Shown here: in pieces, positions 1 through 12,920 of the stretch | Position numbering within the stretch: position 1 is the first letter of the stretch | Layout of the letters: each line of letters opens with the position of its first letter | NCBI RefSeq assembly: GCF_032854445.1 | Contig: NC_088304.1 | Span: 26,301,704-26,365,703 of the forward strand | Direction: 5' to 3' | DNA: 64,000 bases | Source: Liolophura sinensis | Lineage: Eukaryota > Mollusca > Polyplacophora > Chitonida > Chitonidae | Translations under genes and position numbers: made by a program | Notes under the pieces: generated by a model | The model's database searches: none | Seen by the model: only the letters and a program-made list of their open reading frames with translations | What the model was told of the DNA's origin: nothing

Positions 1-1100
1 CTGACCCTACGTAACGTAATCTCTCCATTGTTCACTGTAAGCGAGTTAAGCTTATAATACCATTGATCAATATGTTAACAGGCAGATTGGCAATCGGGCC
101 TCAAATCCCTTTCGGTATAAGCGGTGTAGCGCCTGATGAATGGGCTCATAAAGCGGTCATCACCGGGAATCAAGCCTCTGTGTCAGCATCAGTATACCTA
201 TACGGTACGATGAGCCAAACCCTCTGGACACTAACTAGATCTATTGTTAGGAGTTACATCCCTAATCAATAGGCCCATGTCAGTGCATGTGTCTGTTTCT
301 GACCTCGGCGCGTATGAAGGTCTACATCCCAAAGGGGTATTGGGAACGAATGGGGTGGATATACTTAATCGACTAAGTTCTGTACCGAATATAGCATACA
401 CACAGTTCAATCTTCACCATGCGCCTCACTGTTTGAACATTCATACGAATTGCCACGAAACTCCTCGTTCATTGTTTCAGTGTAAGCCTAACATGGCGTG
501 CCAAACGCATTTAAGAGATTTCTGATTCCATGTTTTCGCATGCAGGAATACTCAATCACGGAAGTCTGCTACGAAGATCTCACACGCACAACTCTTAGGT
601 ATAAAACAACATGTAACATGCCATCATTTTTTTTTTCATTTTTTAAATATTCAAACTAATAATAAAGAATTTATAACGTTCTGCCATTAGTGTACCAATT
701 AAGAATTATTTACCGATCGAAATAGCTGTTTTAAATATTCCCACAAATCAATAGCCATGAATTTTTACGCAAGACCGTCACCTGTGGAGTCAAGTATAGG
801 GTACTCACAAATGGTGATTCATGCGAATCATAACCGTATAATGGTTCAGCATAAATAATGTTCAGTGCGTCAAAGTTGCAACTTTTTAATTGAAACATGC
901 GAACTAACTGGAAGAACGACGGTGTAGAATGTGTTAAGGTGTAAAAATGTAACAAAAGCGTGAAAATTCAAACAACTTGTTTTGCATGATGAGTATAAAT
1001 CACACATGAACATTTTAACGTCATATATATATATATTACAATCCCAAGATAAAATGCATACTATGTGGCCCGCGTAGAGTCTTAGTGGGTATGGTACCTA
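1..1100. other. No gene recognised
   Basis: Open frames at 63-272 and 244-525 start at non-ATG or weak codons, overlap, and match no family I know. A (TA) tract lies near 1025. Confidence 0.5.
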
Positions 1101-1104
1101 CATT

Positions 1105-1240
1105 TATTATTTATTTGATTGGAGTTTTACGCCGTACTCAAGAATATTTCACTTATACCCTGGCGGCAAACATTATGGTGAGAGGAAACTGGACATAGCC
1201 CGGTTGCTGGCAGGCCTTCCCACTTACAATCAAAGAAAAA
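1105..1240 (-). mobile_element. SINE family 1, truncated
   Basis: Body hallmark GTTTTACGCCGTACTCAAGA and the ATTATGGTG box; head missing. Confidence 0.8.
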
Positions 1241-2016
1241 ACCAATATTAGCTTGAACTGGTACGTATATACGCAATGCTGCAAACAAAAGACTAATATT
1301 GCTACCGTTATAGCAATACATGTAATGCGGTATAAGTCGTGATAAGGTTTGCGAAACGCTGGCCAGATCAGTCGTTTAAAGTCGGCCACAAGCAATCCGC
1401 ATGTCCAGCGGGGCATTCAGACTTTATCCTCTCCTTGAGATATGTTTGGAGCTTATTCAGTTTTTGTATAGGACTTTGCCAGGAATATACCTTTCAAGAA
1501 GAGCCAATTCTGTGTTATTTCTGCAATAGTTCTGTCATCGTATTGCGGTGCCAGTTGGCTTCATCCCATTCCGTGTCTTCATGCTGGATGGTCAATACTG
1601 GTCGTACTCGGTAATCTATAAGATCGGCTAGCCTGTCTGAGATTATAATGTAACAGGTGTTTGTTGTCCAGGAAAAAATGAACTTCAGAGGCTGAATACG
1701 TGTGTGCATCAGCCGTACAATCGCTTAACACGAAATGACATGTCTTCACTGGCTACTGTATATACCAGTTTGATAGCTGACCACTATAAGTCACTCTATC
1801 AACTATATACATAGACGGCATGTTAGAGATGGGTTTCTTGGATTGTACACGATAGAGGTAGAAGTACTTCAGTTTTTACCAATATGGTTGTGCTGTAGTT
1901 ACACGAGCAATTCCAGTGCATTCCGGGCGCATTAGGTCACATAATCCGTTTTACAACATGATTTGAACAGTTTAATATATAATTAAAGGAAAATTTGCAA
2001 ATGTAGCGTATATCGT

Positions 2017-2072
2017 AGAGATTCGTCGTCATGTGACGAAAAAATTGTTAAGTACGACGTTAGACCATCATA
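2017..2072 (+). mobile_element. SINE family 2, 3' end fragment
   Basis: GTCGTCATGTGACGAAAAAA then TTGTTAAGTACGACGTTAGA, the family 2 3' end. Confidence 0.7.
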
Positions 2073-2888
2073 CTGGAAGAGTCGAATGAAACTAGTAGTG
2101 CTCTATTTGCTAAGCCGGGTTCACAAAGTACGACTTGCTCAATTTTGCAAATCGTATTCATCAGTACTAGTGGTATTTGAATTCGATTAGTCGAATGAGA
2201 CGAATTGACTCGAAAAAACCCGGACAGTGTAAACGCAGCCTTTAATTTGCAAGCCAGTAAACAGTAGGACAACAGACGGGAATTAATGACAGCTTCAGCT
2301 AAACAGCTGGTGTAATTGTTTACCTGGTTCATACCAGCTGAACGGTGTTGAAAGTCGCCAGTTCAGCATCTGTGGGATTCGAACTCTTACGGATTGGTAA
2401 GATGTTTATTGTGAATCCATACATAAGTGTTTGATATTCTGAGCCAGTGATATGTGGCACTCATACACAACAGATGTAGACATAGAAGTGTAACACCAAT
2501 GGGGAGCCATCTGTCTTCATGTAGTCCTGCAAATCTGCATTACCAGTTACACGGTTACTTAGTGAGAGGATACGGAAATATTTGCGGTCAGTAACCCTCA
2601 TATTGGGAGAGACGTCCACATGTCCAGACAGGGAGATAACCTAGTCACCAAATATGGCATCGGCTGCACGATACGGGAATTTACACGTTCCCTACGTGGT
2701 CGTTGCTTTCCAGTAAAACGTGGGGTAATTTGTCTGATGCGGAACAAAGAATAATTTGCTTGGTCTTATACACCAATCAAACAAGTACATATACGAGACT
2801 ATGCCTCCATATTGATACATATCTGCCTCCTTCTGGCAGGTATAGGAGGAGATGTATTTGCGCTATAATATGTGTGTGTGTATGTATA

Positions 2889-3170
2889 GTTGGGGTTTTA
2901 CGTCGTATGCTTAATTGGTCAGCCATATGGCGACGAAGAGTCATAAGATGTGTGTTCATATACTGCAGGTCAGGGCGAGTCCATGCACCAAAGTGCTTCT
3001 GCCACTGAACGGCCACTGAAGTATCATGTGGAAGACACCAGACATGACAACCCACCTAGTCACATTATACTGACACCAAGCCAAGCAGTCCTGTTTTCTT
3101 CCTCTCACAGCTCATGAGCAGTGCTGAGCGCCAGGCGAGGCAGTAACAAGCACCATTCTTTGGTGTGACG
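2889..3170 (-). mobile_element. SINE family 2-type element
   Basis: Begins (antisense) GGGGTTTTACGTCGTATGCT and CCATATGGCGACGA, the reverse of the family 2 3' end, and continues into GACACCAGACATGACA and ACTGACACCAAGCC motifs. Confidence 0.7.
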
Positions 3171-3299
3171 TTCTAATATGTAATAATAATAATAATAATA
3201 GTGTAATAACTCAATTATTTATCCACTATCTACCTCAATCATTCATTTTTTATTCATTTTTTTATTATTGTTTTTTTTTTTTTTTTTTGTTTTTTTTTT

Positions 3300-3517
3300 T
3301 TGGATTAGCCATTTAGGCAATACTAAAGAATATTTCACTTTTACGACGGCGACGGGAGGAATACGGACAGAGTCCAGGGGAAACCCACGACCGCTGGCAG
3401 GCATTCCCACGTAGGCCAGAAGAGGAGAAGAGAGCATGAACTGGACTTGAACTCACAAAGACTGCATTAGTGAAACGTTCCCAGGACATTGTGCTGAACT
3501 AGCACGCTAACCACTTA
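3300..3517 (-). mobile_element. SINE family 1, diverged, with long T-rich tail
   Basis: Retains AAGAATATTTCACTTTTACG, GGGGAAACCCACGACC and GGACTTGAACTCACA; T tracts at 3255-3301 are the antisense A tail. Confidence 0.8.
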
Positions 3518-5440
3518 CTAAATCAAAATGCACATTGATTAAAAACCCTTTTGAAGAGCAGAGTTTTATGATCAAACTTCACTATAACTTTGCGTTATAG
3601 GTCAGTACGTATTTTATGTTAAAACTACATAGCCAAACATATATCCAATCACAAAACGGAGGGTATTTATTACGCTTGACCATTGGCTGACCACTTCAAT
3701 TTGGCAGCATGTGAAGAAGTACCGTAAGACATTTCACGAAGTCTCGTAAACTATCATGGTAACCTATATTCATTCAAAACACGGAATGTATATTAATGGC
3801 ATTTTTCAGTGGCTGACTAGTTTAATTGGGCAGCATGAGAAATAATTGCGATAAGAAGCGTGCATAGATCGAGATTCAACATCTGTTGAGTTTTTTTTCA
3901 CATATACCATGTTAACCCCTATCCGATTGGCTGATTAGTTTAATAGGGCCGCATGAGAAACACATGCGCTTTGCAGCCTGCAATGAAATCATCTGTAAAA
4001 TCTGTGTCTGTTGAGATTACCATAGTCCAATGTGTGCAGGTGTTGAACGTTGATTTATATGTACATCGAGGAAGGTAAAACCGGTTCATGTCGATAGGGA
4101 TATCTATATACAGTCCACGCAGTACAGTAACGTCAAATTCACACGGTCAGGGCGATACATCTACACTGTGTAACAAGGATAAATGTCGATCAATAGAGAT
4201 AGAGCACATTAAAACGGGCTTGATGTGATTACAACCGCCGAATACTTCCTCCTATCAGAGTGTGTTCTGTACGTGTGCATTTATCAGTTCTCACAGTCAT
4301 AGTACTTATATCGATTGACCACTCTAGTCTGCCTATAAGCGGGCCATTTCGTGCGTGTGAAAACATTAGAGCTACATTACACCACGGCAAGGGACTTCGG
4401 CGTTTACAGGTTTGTGACAACGTTATTTAGGCGACATACGCAATCGGCAAACAGTATACGAATGGTATGGCGCCAAATGCATCCGAAGCCTTACATAAGC
4501 ATCGATTAAAGCAGTTAATTATTTATGCTAATTTGCGTACCGAACCCAAGGTTACCACTGACATAATGGGTTCGCAAGAAGTTAATAGCTGTGTAGGCCC
4601 GCGCCTTATTCCGTTGCCGTCTTTAATTAGTCATAAAGTAGAATACCCGATGGGAATCGGTGGGACAGTAAGCTTACCGACTGCACGCCAATACGGTGGT
4701 TTCATGGGGTGGCCAAGTTCAACTCGGTCAGTGGATTGTGGGGATAAAAACAGCCGAAGGCTTTCCAGGTGTATGATAAGTTCGGATGATTCCTGAGACT
4801 GAATTAATAGAAATGGCACAGAAGACTACAAGATATAGCGTGGTGTGTCTACATTTGCATTTATAATCAGGCAATTCTCGAACGATTATACCGCTTGGAA
4901 TAACCAGGCTATTGCCTAAAGCGTGTAACACGCCATTTACCGTGAGTGGGGGCAGTGAAGGTGGGTGGTAGCTTGGAAGGGGTGGGGGATACGTCGTGAT
5001 TATGAATATAACTTACATAAAGCCTTGCATAAAAAAAGAATGCTTGTAGGGAGGTGAGGGGAAAATGATAGGTCTAGATGGAAGTATTTGAATTATTCCG
5101 TCTTAAGCAAGGGTTTTTTTTTAGCATAAATGCCAGTTCTTGATGGCGGAGGAGGAATTGAGCGGAAATCTGTGTAGATAATCTGTAGAGGTTCCCTAGA
5201 CACCCGGCCTCGAGCTCTTAAAGCGTCAGAGAGATTGCAACTCTAACTCAATTGTCACTTAACTTACCCTTCTGCGTTTCGTCAATTGGATGAGAAAAAA
5301 GTTAGAAAGGCTACGGGGAAAAATCGATGTAGCAGTTTTTGGAAATCAGAATTGAATACAAACAACGAGTAATGCTTTCCGGGAAAAGTGGTAAAGCACT
5401 AAAAAAATTAAAAAGTTATGATATACTAAACTGTTCTTAC
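3518..5440. other. No gene recognised (probable LHFPL-like intron)
   Basis: Includes a 109-codon frame at 4467-4796 of no recognisable family. The stretches at 3595-3720, 3755-3850 and 3905-3965 share GGCTGA(C/T)(C/T)A(C/G)TT and GGGC(A/C)GCATGAGAA motifs, so an old degraded tandem repeat lies here. Confidence 0.4.
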
Positions 5441-5843
5441 CTGCAACTGTCTGGAAGTATCCTCCATAGGTGGCGGGTTTTTGGTCGTTGATGTCCGCTA
5501 TAAAAATACTGAGAAAGGCGAGACAGGCTCCTAGAGACAAGAAGACACATCCGCCGCCGAACAGAACACAAGCGGCGAGCCAAGCTCCCGATGGCATTCT
5601 GGAAAAGTTAAAGTGTCCTCCATATACCATGCACACCTGGCGGCTAACCCGAGGGTCGCTGACACAGTAATTGAACACACCGAAGGAGTGGACATTGTCC
5701 GGATGGAAGAACCAGAAAGGCTGGAGAAAACTGAAGGTGCACGTGGCGGCGACCATGATGGATAGGAACGTCCAGAGTATCCGCAGTGCGGAGATCCGTG
5801 CAACGCGACAGTGTAGTAAGGATATAGGGTACGTCAGAAGCAT
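5441..5843 (-). CDS. LHFPL-like tetraspan protein, first coding exon
   Basis: Encodes 134 residues from ATG at 5843 and stops at donor GCAG|GTAAGA (phase 1). The sequence has a first membrane helix (ILWTFLSIMVAATCTFSFLQ), then PFWFF, FGVFNYC, a Cys-containing loop with NFSRMPSGAW, and a second helix (FGGGCVFLSLGACLAFLSIF). The order F-QP-W, G-F-YC, C-G-F-S-PSGA matches the LHFPL3/4/5 branch of lipoma HMGIC fusion partner-like proteins, four-helix membrane proteins that act as auxiliary subunits of channels and receptors. The exon with helices 3 and 4 was not found down to position 1, so it is either outside the window or unrecognised. Start chosen as the first Met upstream of the helix. Confidence 0.75.
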
Positions 5844-7785
5844 TGCGACGGACTGAGAGACACAACTAACCGTTAGTTTCGAAGTCGGCAGAAGGTAGTT
5901 GTAATGACCTTTCCGGTCGATATGGTTTCACGCTTGACGTTTGCAGAGACACCGACCAAGGCGGCAGTGATGGCAGATATTCGGATAGCTAATGGCAGTG
6001 AGAACTGTTGTTGATACAACTGAAGAAGTCGCCGTTAGTCAAGATACTGGCAAGAGGCGGTAACTACTGTTTATTAAGATAACGATTGTAGATGTGACAA
6101 TTTGTCGAGACTGCGATGCAAGGGGGCTGCCGGAACCGTTGCTGGACACCGCCGATTTGTTGATGGTCTATATTGCACACGTAACTGTATCTTCTGTGTC
6201 CCAGACGTTTTCTATCTTCTAGATGCAAATTTTAAAAAAAAGTTGAAACGATAGTATTAAGAGCGTGTACCCAGAGTCCCTGGTGTTGTCAGTTAACTGA
6301 CAGTTATTCTATGTTCGTAGCCATGATCCAGATCAAGTTGTAGGTCAAGTAACTGATCGACCAAATCAATCACTAAACAGTACACTGACACGACGTCTCG
6401 ACTTCCGTCGGTATCTGTATTGCTGGTTGAAACAACTGCTGGCTAAATATCCTTAAACACAATGACTGTCGTGACCACTGTTTTTATATCCCACTCAATG
6501 TATAGCCCTGGGTGACTTCAGGAATGACGGTTTCTGAACGACAATAAATTTGACGGCACGTGTCCCCTCTGACCTCAGCCGGGTACAAGAGCCCAGTGAC
6601 GTCCGAACACCCCACGGTCGTGTTGCGTCATCAAGGCATCAACAAGTCACCGGCTACCGGAGGCAGGTGTCCGGCTGCCCGGAGAGGTGTCGGAGGTTTC
6701 TCCAGAAGACGTTCCGGTCACAGTAGACAACTCGGGCCTCTTTAGCACTTGGGTAGAGTAGTTAGCACTTGGGGGGCAGTGTGGACTTTAGGCAGGGCTC
6801 CATGTCATTTCGCATAGATGATACAACGGTTGGAGCATACGGCATTTGGTTAGATCCTCCTGAAGTTACTCTACGTACTTATTTACATGTATACATATAT
6901 ATAGATAGATAGATATACAAGACAAAACTATACCAGATTACCTAATAACTCAAGCGTTGACAGCTTCCCGGTCACCGTCCCAGACTTGTCAAGCCAGCGA
7001 TATTGGTTTGTATCCTGCACGGTCGCCAGATGTCCTCATCTGGTACTGCCTCCTGCACAGCTTCCTGTATCAAAGCAGCGCACGATGTGTCCGGTGTACG
7101 GCTTCTAGCAGGGATCTGTTGCTATCCAGTACCGATAAGCGACAGGCCGATGGCGATTCGCCCTGGCTTCGGTAGCTCGCGTCGCCCACAAAGTATTTCA
7201 CCAGCCGCTCCTGCCTCTACGGCCTGTTCCACGCTACTACCAACAAGCACTATGAGCACAACTGTAGCTTCAACGTCCACCTATCCCGTTCTCTCGTCTT
7301 CCCAATGCCTGCTTCGGCTCAACAGTCCGCCTTGCCGATGGAGGCTCTGGTATTCAATCAAAACACCGCGTGCCAATGTTTATTCTCAACCCTGTTGGCT
7401 GTCACGTGACAGAAGCCGAGTCAATAACGATGTGAATACGGATGCCAGATTGTTGGAGCTGACCAGTGTTACTTGAAGACGTCGAAGACAAAAACAAATC
7501 CAGTAGTTGTCGAGTGTAAAGTGACGTAAACGTCTCGCGGAAAGGAAAAGAGGCTTTAGCATTACGAAGCGGCCACGGGCGTCACCGCTATATCCTCGGT
7601 GCACGACTCAAAACTTCGCATATGGCATCCTTAGGTTAAATTCTATATACTGGACAAATTCTACCTCTAAAATAACATAAGTGTACATGATTCTTAACAA
7701 TTGTTACAGTCCACATATATGTGAATCATCCTAATATACAATTTAAAGTCTTTAATTTACGCTTTTTCATTATTATTCTTTTACA
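5844..7785. other. No gene recognised upstream of the LHFPL-like exon
   Basis: Likely 5' UTR and promoter region at the left. A Ser/Thr-rich 157-codon frame at 7003-7476 has no domain I recognise. (GATA)n at 6901-6917. Confidence 0.4.
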
Positions 7786-7971
7786 AGTCCAGCTCATGCT
7801 GGCTTCCTCTCCGGCCGTAAATGGGAGGGTCTGCCAGCAACCTGCGGATGGTCGTGGGTTTCCCCCGGGCTGTGCCCGGTTTCCACCCACCATAATTCTG
7901 GCCGCCGTCATATAAGTGAAATATTATTGAGTACGGCGTAAAACACCAATCAAATAAATAAAATAAATATT
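7786..7971 (+). mobile_element. SINE family 1, 5'-truncated, plus orientation
   Basis: Reads from CCAGCTCATGCTGGCTTCCT through GTACGGCGTAAAACACCAAT to an (AATA)n tail. Confidence 0.9.
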
Positions 7972-8845
7972 ATTCTTTTAAAGAGCGCATTCTGATCGAA
8001 AACTGTGGATTCACAAATCGTTACTATAACAGGTGTAACAAGTTATGTTCAGGTTTACGTCATATTAATTCCAGACTAGAGATGTGTAATAAATTGCAGT
8101 TAACAACACTATTTAAGCCATGGTGCTGGAGGGCGTGTAATTTGCTAGTATTTATGCACACAGAAAACACAGAACACATAAATGTACTATCCCAACACAA
8201 ACATGTGTTAAACAAATCTGAAGTTCACATGTTTGTGCTTCAAATACGTAAAACACAAGACCTTGAGTTAATTTCACACAAGATACGGTTGTTCAAATAT
8301 GACACTAGACTTTTGTTGGAAAGAACACAGGTTTGTGTGGTGTGTTTTGATTGTGCATTTACATGAACTGGTAGAATAAAACTGTAACTACGTGAGGTAG
8401 GTTCGTAAGCTGCGGGATTTCACCGGTTACGTGTGACCATTTGTCTGTATTTCACCGGTTACATGTGACCATTTGCCAACTATCGCACTGTCGTCGCTTC
8501 CTTGGTTTTGCTGCCTAACCTGTAAGCCTTGTATTGTACCAAATACCAGGAAAGAAAACATGATATGCCTATCTTAATCACATGAAATTGTCGCATTAAT
8601 TCAACATTAATTCTAGTTTGGTTAAGGATTCCGGGAAAGTATTTTTGCCAGTATTATGTCATTTCTAGAATGCAACGGCTGAAGGCGTCATAACATGCTG
8701 CACAAGTTCATAAATGATTAACATCTGATTTGTTGATCTGGTACTGCTATATTTATACTCTCAATATTCTTTGCCTTTTTTCACCAAAAAGCAACGACGT
8801 AATCTCATTTTGACATTTAGTTAGCCATGTATTAGACATAGCGCA

Positions 8846-9085
8846 TTTTTAACTAGATAGGGTTAGTGCTGGGAAGTTACAGCGTCAGTTTAAAAACCTG
8901 GAGGCCCGTGGTTCAATCCCAAGTCTGTTAAGGCCTACTACAGTCTCTGTAGTATCTGGACTTTGGTGTTGTATACCTTGACTGGTTATGCACCTTGTCA
9001 GCACGGTGTCTTCGGCATGGCGTTACACTGGGGCAGCATTGTAAGCATATCATCAAGTGACCAGTATGAATCACAGCCTTGAAAT
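8846..9085 (+). mobile_element. tRNA-headed SINE, family 2-like, old
   Basis: B box in GTGGTTCAATCCCAAG, then GTCTTCGGCATGGCGTTACA, also found in the copy at 10983. Confidence 0.6.
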
Positions 9086-10230
9086 GACCGCATTCGAGTT
9101 GAAAACGGCGCTAACCGCACTTATCTTATCGTTATATGTAATTTCTTTTCATTTATACAACCCGTCACACAATCTTTTATACAGCATACAACAAGTCTGA
9201 TCAACATTACAGGGTCATTAGTATGGATAATACGTTGGATTTACGATCCAAATACCATTATTTCATGACAATCTGAGTCAAATGTTATCTCAAACAAGTT
9301 AGTCTATACCTTTCTAAATAACAGACACACGTTTGTTTCCTGGCTGTAATATATTGACAGAGGAGGCTGTAAGTCACACTTGTGCCCCTGGATGAACACG
9401 CTAACTCTGCCCTGAAGCAAACTTGATTAACATGACCCAGGTATAGAAAAGAAACTTTAAACACAAAACAGAATTTGCTGAGAATAGATTCATCTCACAC
9501 ATAATTGGAGATTGTTAGTGTTTAGGTTATCATCAGCGCAGAAAATCCAGATCAGCTGATTTTCAGAGTGACTAAAGGGAGACAACTTTTGATTTTATGG
9601 CTTTGCGTTTCAAAGGCAGACTCGTGATCGAGCTAAAGTTTCTATGTCTGGTCCCAATATGGCTAAATCGATCGTAAATTCAAAGTTTAATGTGTTAACA
9701 CATCAAGAACAAAATAGATACTGACTTAAAAATTTACACCCGAGTGTTAAAATACATTTACCAGGAAAATATCATTTTTTCAGCTTTTCTGAGACCAAAA
9801 GTGTCAGCGTTTTCAGCAACCATCTTCGTCAAACATTGACATTGAGTTGGTATGATACTTGACATCTGCTGAAAATATACAACATTTTAAATTGAATTTA
9901 CTCATTGCATATCACTACAGACAAGCACTGTAAAAACCCAGGACTCTGATGAAAATAAAGTTACCGTGAATAAAGTTATATGCATGTTTATTGTATTGGT
10001 ATTTTTATAACATACTTCACAGTATAACAGTTATTTTAACATATCTGCAGTGCATTCCGCGTTTTATAGCTGGAACAGATGTATCATTCGCATGAAAAAT
10101 AAGTGTGAGAGGTAAAACGTAAATGCATACCAGAAATGTGATTTAATTGCTGTTTTTGAGGCGTATTCAATATAAAACGTCAAAATATTGCGAAGATATG
10201 TTTGTTTGTTTTTCTTTCCTTCTTAATACA

Positions 10231-10423
10231 CAGGGTGTCCCAGAAGTCGCGCACCATCCAGGTTGAGGTTGAATACTTGAGCTACAGAGTGGTGTGTTGC
10301 CCCATCTCTTCCAAACATAAAAACCAATTCAACTCTTTCTTGTACTGTTAGTTTAGTATTAAATCTGAAACACAGAAAAAAAAAGTGAAAATCAGGATGG
10401 TGCACGACTTCTGGGACACCCTG
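10231..10423. mobile_element. 193-bp MITE with 29-bp inverted repeats
   Basis: Ends CAGGGTGTCCCAGAAGTCG...CACCATCC, matched in reverse at 10395-10423 with a single mismatch. Flanks TACA / TACT hint at a TA or TAC target duplication. The minus-strand interior encodes NTKLTVQERVELVFMFGRDG and SVAQVFN, which resembles the N-terminal helix-turn-helix of a transposase, so it appears to be an internally deleted copy of a larger element. Confidence 0.85.
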
Positions 10424-10982
10424 TACTTGTATTTTGCATAAACCAAATTTAAGGTTAGAGGTGAATTTCTGTGGCTCATCTCTGGTTTGTGTAGGATACA
10501 GTTCATTATTTAACATCTACCCACAGCCAATCTGTCGTATAAGCTATCTTAATACATCCGTAGGACCCACTTTAATCATGGTACCGGTAGGTCCTGAACA
10601 TAATATTGGATATGTGTGGCCTTTTGTGATTCTTAATTTATGGACACATTTCGCTAGATCCAAAGCTTAGATCAGATAAAGATTGCGAGTTCCTTATTGC
10701 AACCTTTATCTCGCCGCAAATGAGCCACCAAACTCTGGCAAATAACTGACAAACTTTTCCACATCTGACACACATTACAATTCAACCCAGAGCGAGTTCA
10801 ATATGTATCCCATATACAAGCTTGTAGTGAGAGGCAACTGAGCTCAAAAGAAATTCATGTAAGACTACATAATGAGCCCTGATAGTCAGGTGTCCCACTC
10901 TTACGCTCAATTACGCCTCCTTTCTTTACTCATCCACTCACTCTTTGTTCTTCCATCCTCCGGCTTTCTTGGCCACTTTCTT

Positions 10983-11315
10983 GGTGGTCTAATGGTTCGA
11001 GCGTTGGTCTCAAATTCGGGAGACCTGGGATCAAACTCCAGGTAGGGCCATACCACAGAAAAATGGGGCTTGTCGCTACGTGGCTTGCCGCTCAGCACTG
11101 AGAGGTTAGAGCAAAGAAACATGACAAGTTTCCCCGCTGCCAGTGTACTGTGACTGGATAAGGTGTCACGTTTGGTATCTTCGGCATGACACTTCAGTGA
11201 CGGCAACTGAGGCGGCATGGATTCTCCCTGTCACAAGAAGACACGGAATATTCTCACACACTCCTCGTCGTCATATGACTGAAAATTGTTTAGGACGACG
11301 TAAAATCCATGCTCA
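10983..11315 (+). mobile_element. SINE family 2 with tRNA head
   Basis: A box GGTGGTCTAATGGTTCGAGC, B box GGGATCAAACTCC, 3' end CGTCGTCATATGACTGAAAA then GGACGACGTAAAAT. Confidence 0.8.
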
Positions 11316-11384
11316 TATACATATACATATTCCATCTTTCTTTCTTTGCTTCATTGATGGATATTTCGGTCTCAAGGTGGTGTC

Positions 11385-11490
11385 TCCGTGTAGCAGGCCA
11401 GACCCGACATACACTGCTACCTCACTGGAACGCCTGTGGCGAAGACACCAGATAACGACGCCCAATCCCAGTTACATTAGACTGACATAA
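11385..11490 (+). mobile_element. Fragment related to the 2889-3170 element
   Basis: GAAGACACCAGATAACGACG, CCCAGTTACATTAGACTGAC parallels the GACACCAGACATGACA..ACATTATACTGACACC block. Confidence 0.5.
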
Positions 11491-12920
11491 CAACATGATG
11501 GCAAAATTTTGGATTACTGTACAGTCAACTTGACTGACGTACACACGGCTAGGTGTGGTATCATGATGGAGAGAGTGTTTGATTTCAATCCCGAGTGAAA
11601 CCATAGGCGAAATGGAGTCTTTCAAATCGGTAACGTCGACATTACCTTTCTTCGCGCTTAGTATGAGAAAAAAAGGTTTAGTATTGGACAGCCTATTCTA
11701 AGAATTATTTGTTTTGTAGCTGGATATATGCCTTTGTTGTTGAAAAAGATTTCAGTACTTGGTATAATCACTCAAGACATCCGTATATCAGTTCTTCATT
11801 CAGTCTTGACTGAAAATGTCGAAACATTGATGTTAAACTGTAACAGTGTCTCCTTTAAGTGACCATCGTCATTTGCTGTGCGGAAATTTCACCATGAGCA
11901 CATGTCTGCTTCGGTCCCTACCTTGTTGATCGTGCATATAATGCATTTACAAATGAATCAGTTTGTTTACCACATATATGCAACATGTGGACGAGTGTTT
12001 CTTGCTCATTCTGTTCCAGCAAGACAGATTGACAGCCTCTTCTGGAGTGACCCTGTAGACATATCCGAAAAAAATGGCTGAAACTGCCCAGCAATTTCTC
12101 TCACTTTATAGACGGCTCTCCTTTGGGAGAAGACAAGTGAATTAGATTAGGTAAATCGATATGGGTTTTGTTGTATATGCTGGAAACACATTATCGGCTT
12201 GTTTATCTGTTACACTATACATGTACATACGCCTCCTCCACACCCAGCATGATCGAGGCGATCATCTGGTCTTAACAGGAATCCATATATAGAGGATTAC
12301 GTTCAGAGCGAGTTATACAGATGATTGGCAAAAACCGAGTCTTCTCGCAGAATCTCGTATAGTCTATTTGAAACCAGGCACTCCAGTTTCTTTAATTCAC
12401 CCAGGCAACTGACCGGCTTCGCTAAAATGCAATTTCCATCGTCTTGATGGCGTTTTCATTTTGATCGATTGTTTTTATTTTTGTTTTGTATTGTATTTTT
12501 TTTAACTTAAGAATTCTTTACTTATACTATTGCGATCTTCAGTGTGAACGAAACCGGAGTATACAGTGTGAACCACAGGCCATTGGTAAGTTACTGAGCA
12601 ATTTTCCCACATATGACGTACACACCATGTCACGTCTCACCACATCGGTGGAAAACAAGTGGCGTTCAGCGACTTCGTGAACAGTCACGCTGGTGTCGTC
12701 CACCACCTATACATGTATTGTCACGAAGGCACCACGAATAGTGGGAGCGGTGAAATCCACAAATTCTCTGTCCCAGGCCGGAATTGATTCCAAATCTCGC
12801 GTGTCCTGGCGTTACAAGGCGTCTTGGCCACTCGGACACGATAGTCTGCTCACTGCGGATTAAGCTGTAGATTATTGTGGATTAACCATTTAGGCTTACT
12901 ACACAACTGTGGCTTAACTA

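Noticed and set aside
1-525. Two open frames of 69 and 93 codons
   Set aside because: Overlapping, one lacks an ATG start, no recognisable family and no splice sites.
7003-7476. 157-codon Ser/Thr/Pro-rich frame
   Set aside because: Start is a non-ATG-like context, low-complexity content, no domain or splice evidence.
12541-12583. Possible 43-nt plus-strand exon bounded by ATCTTCAG and TTG|GTAAGT (VNETGVYSVNHRPL)
   Set aside because: Splice borders look good but there is no neighbouring exon in phase or recognisable family.
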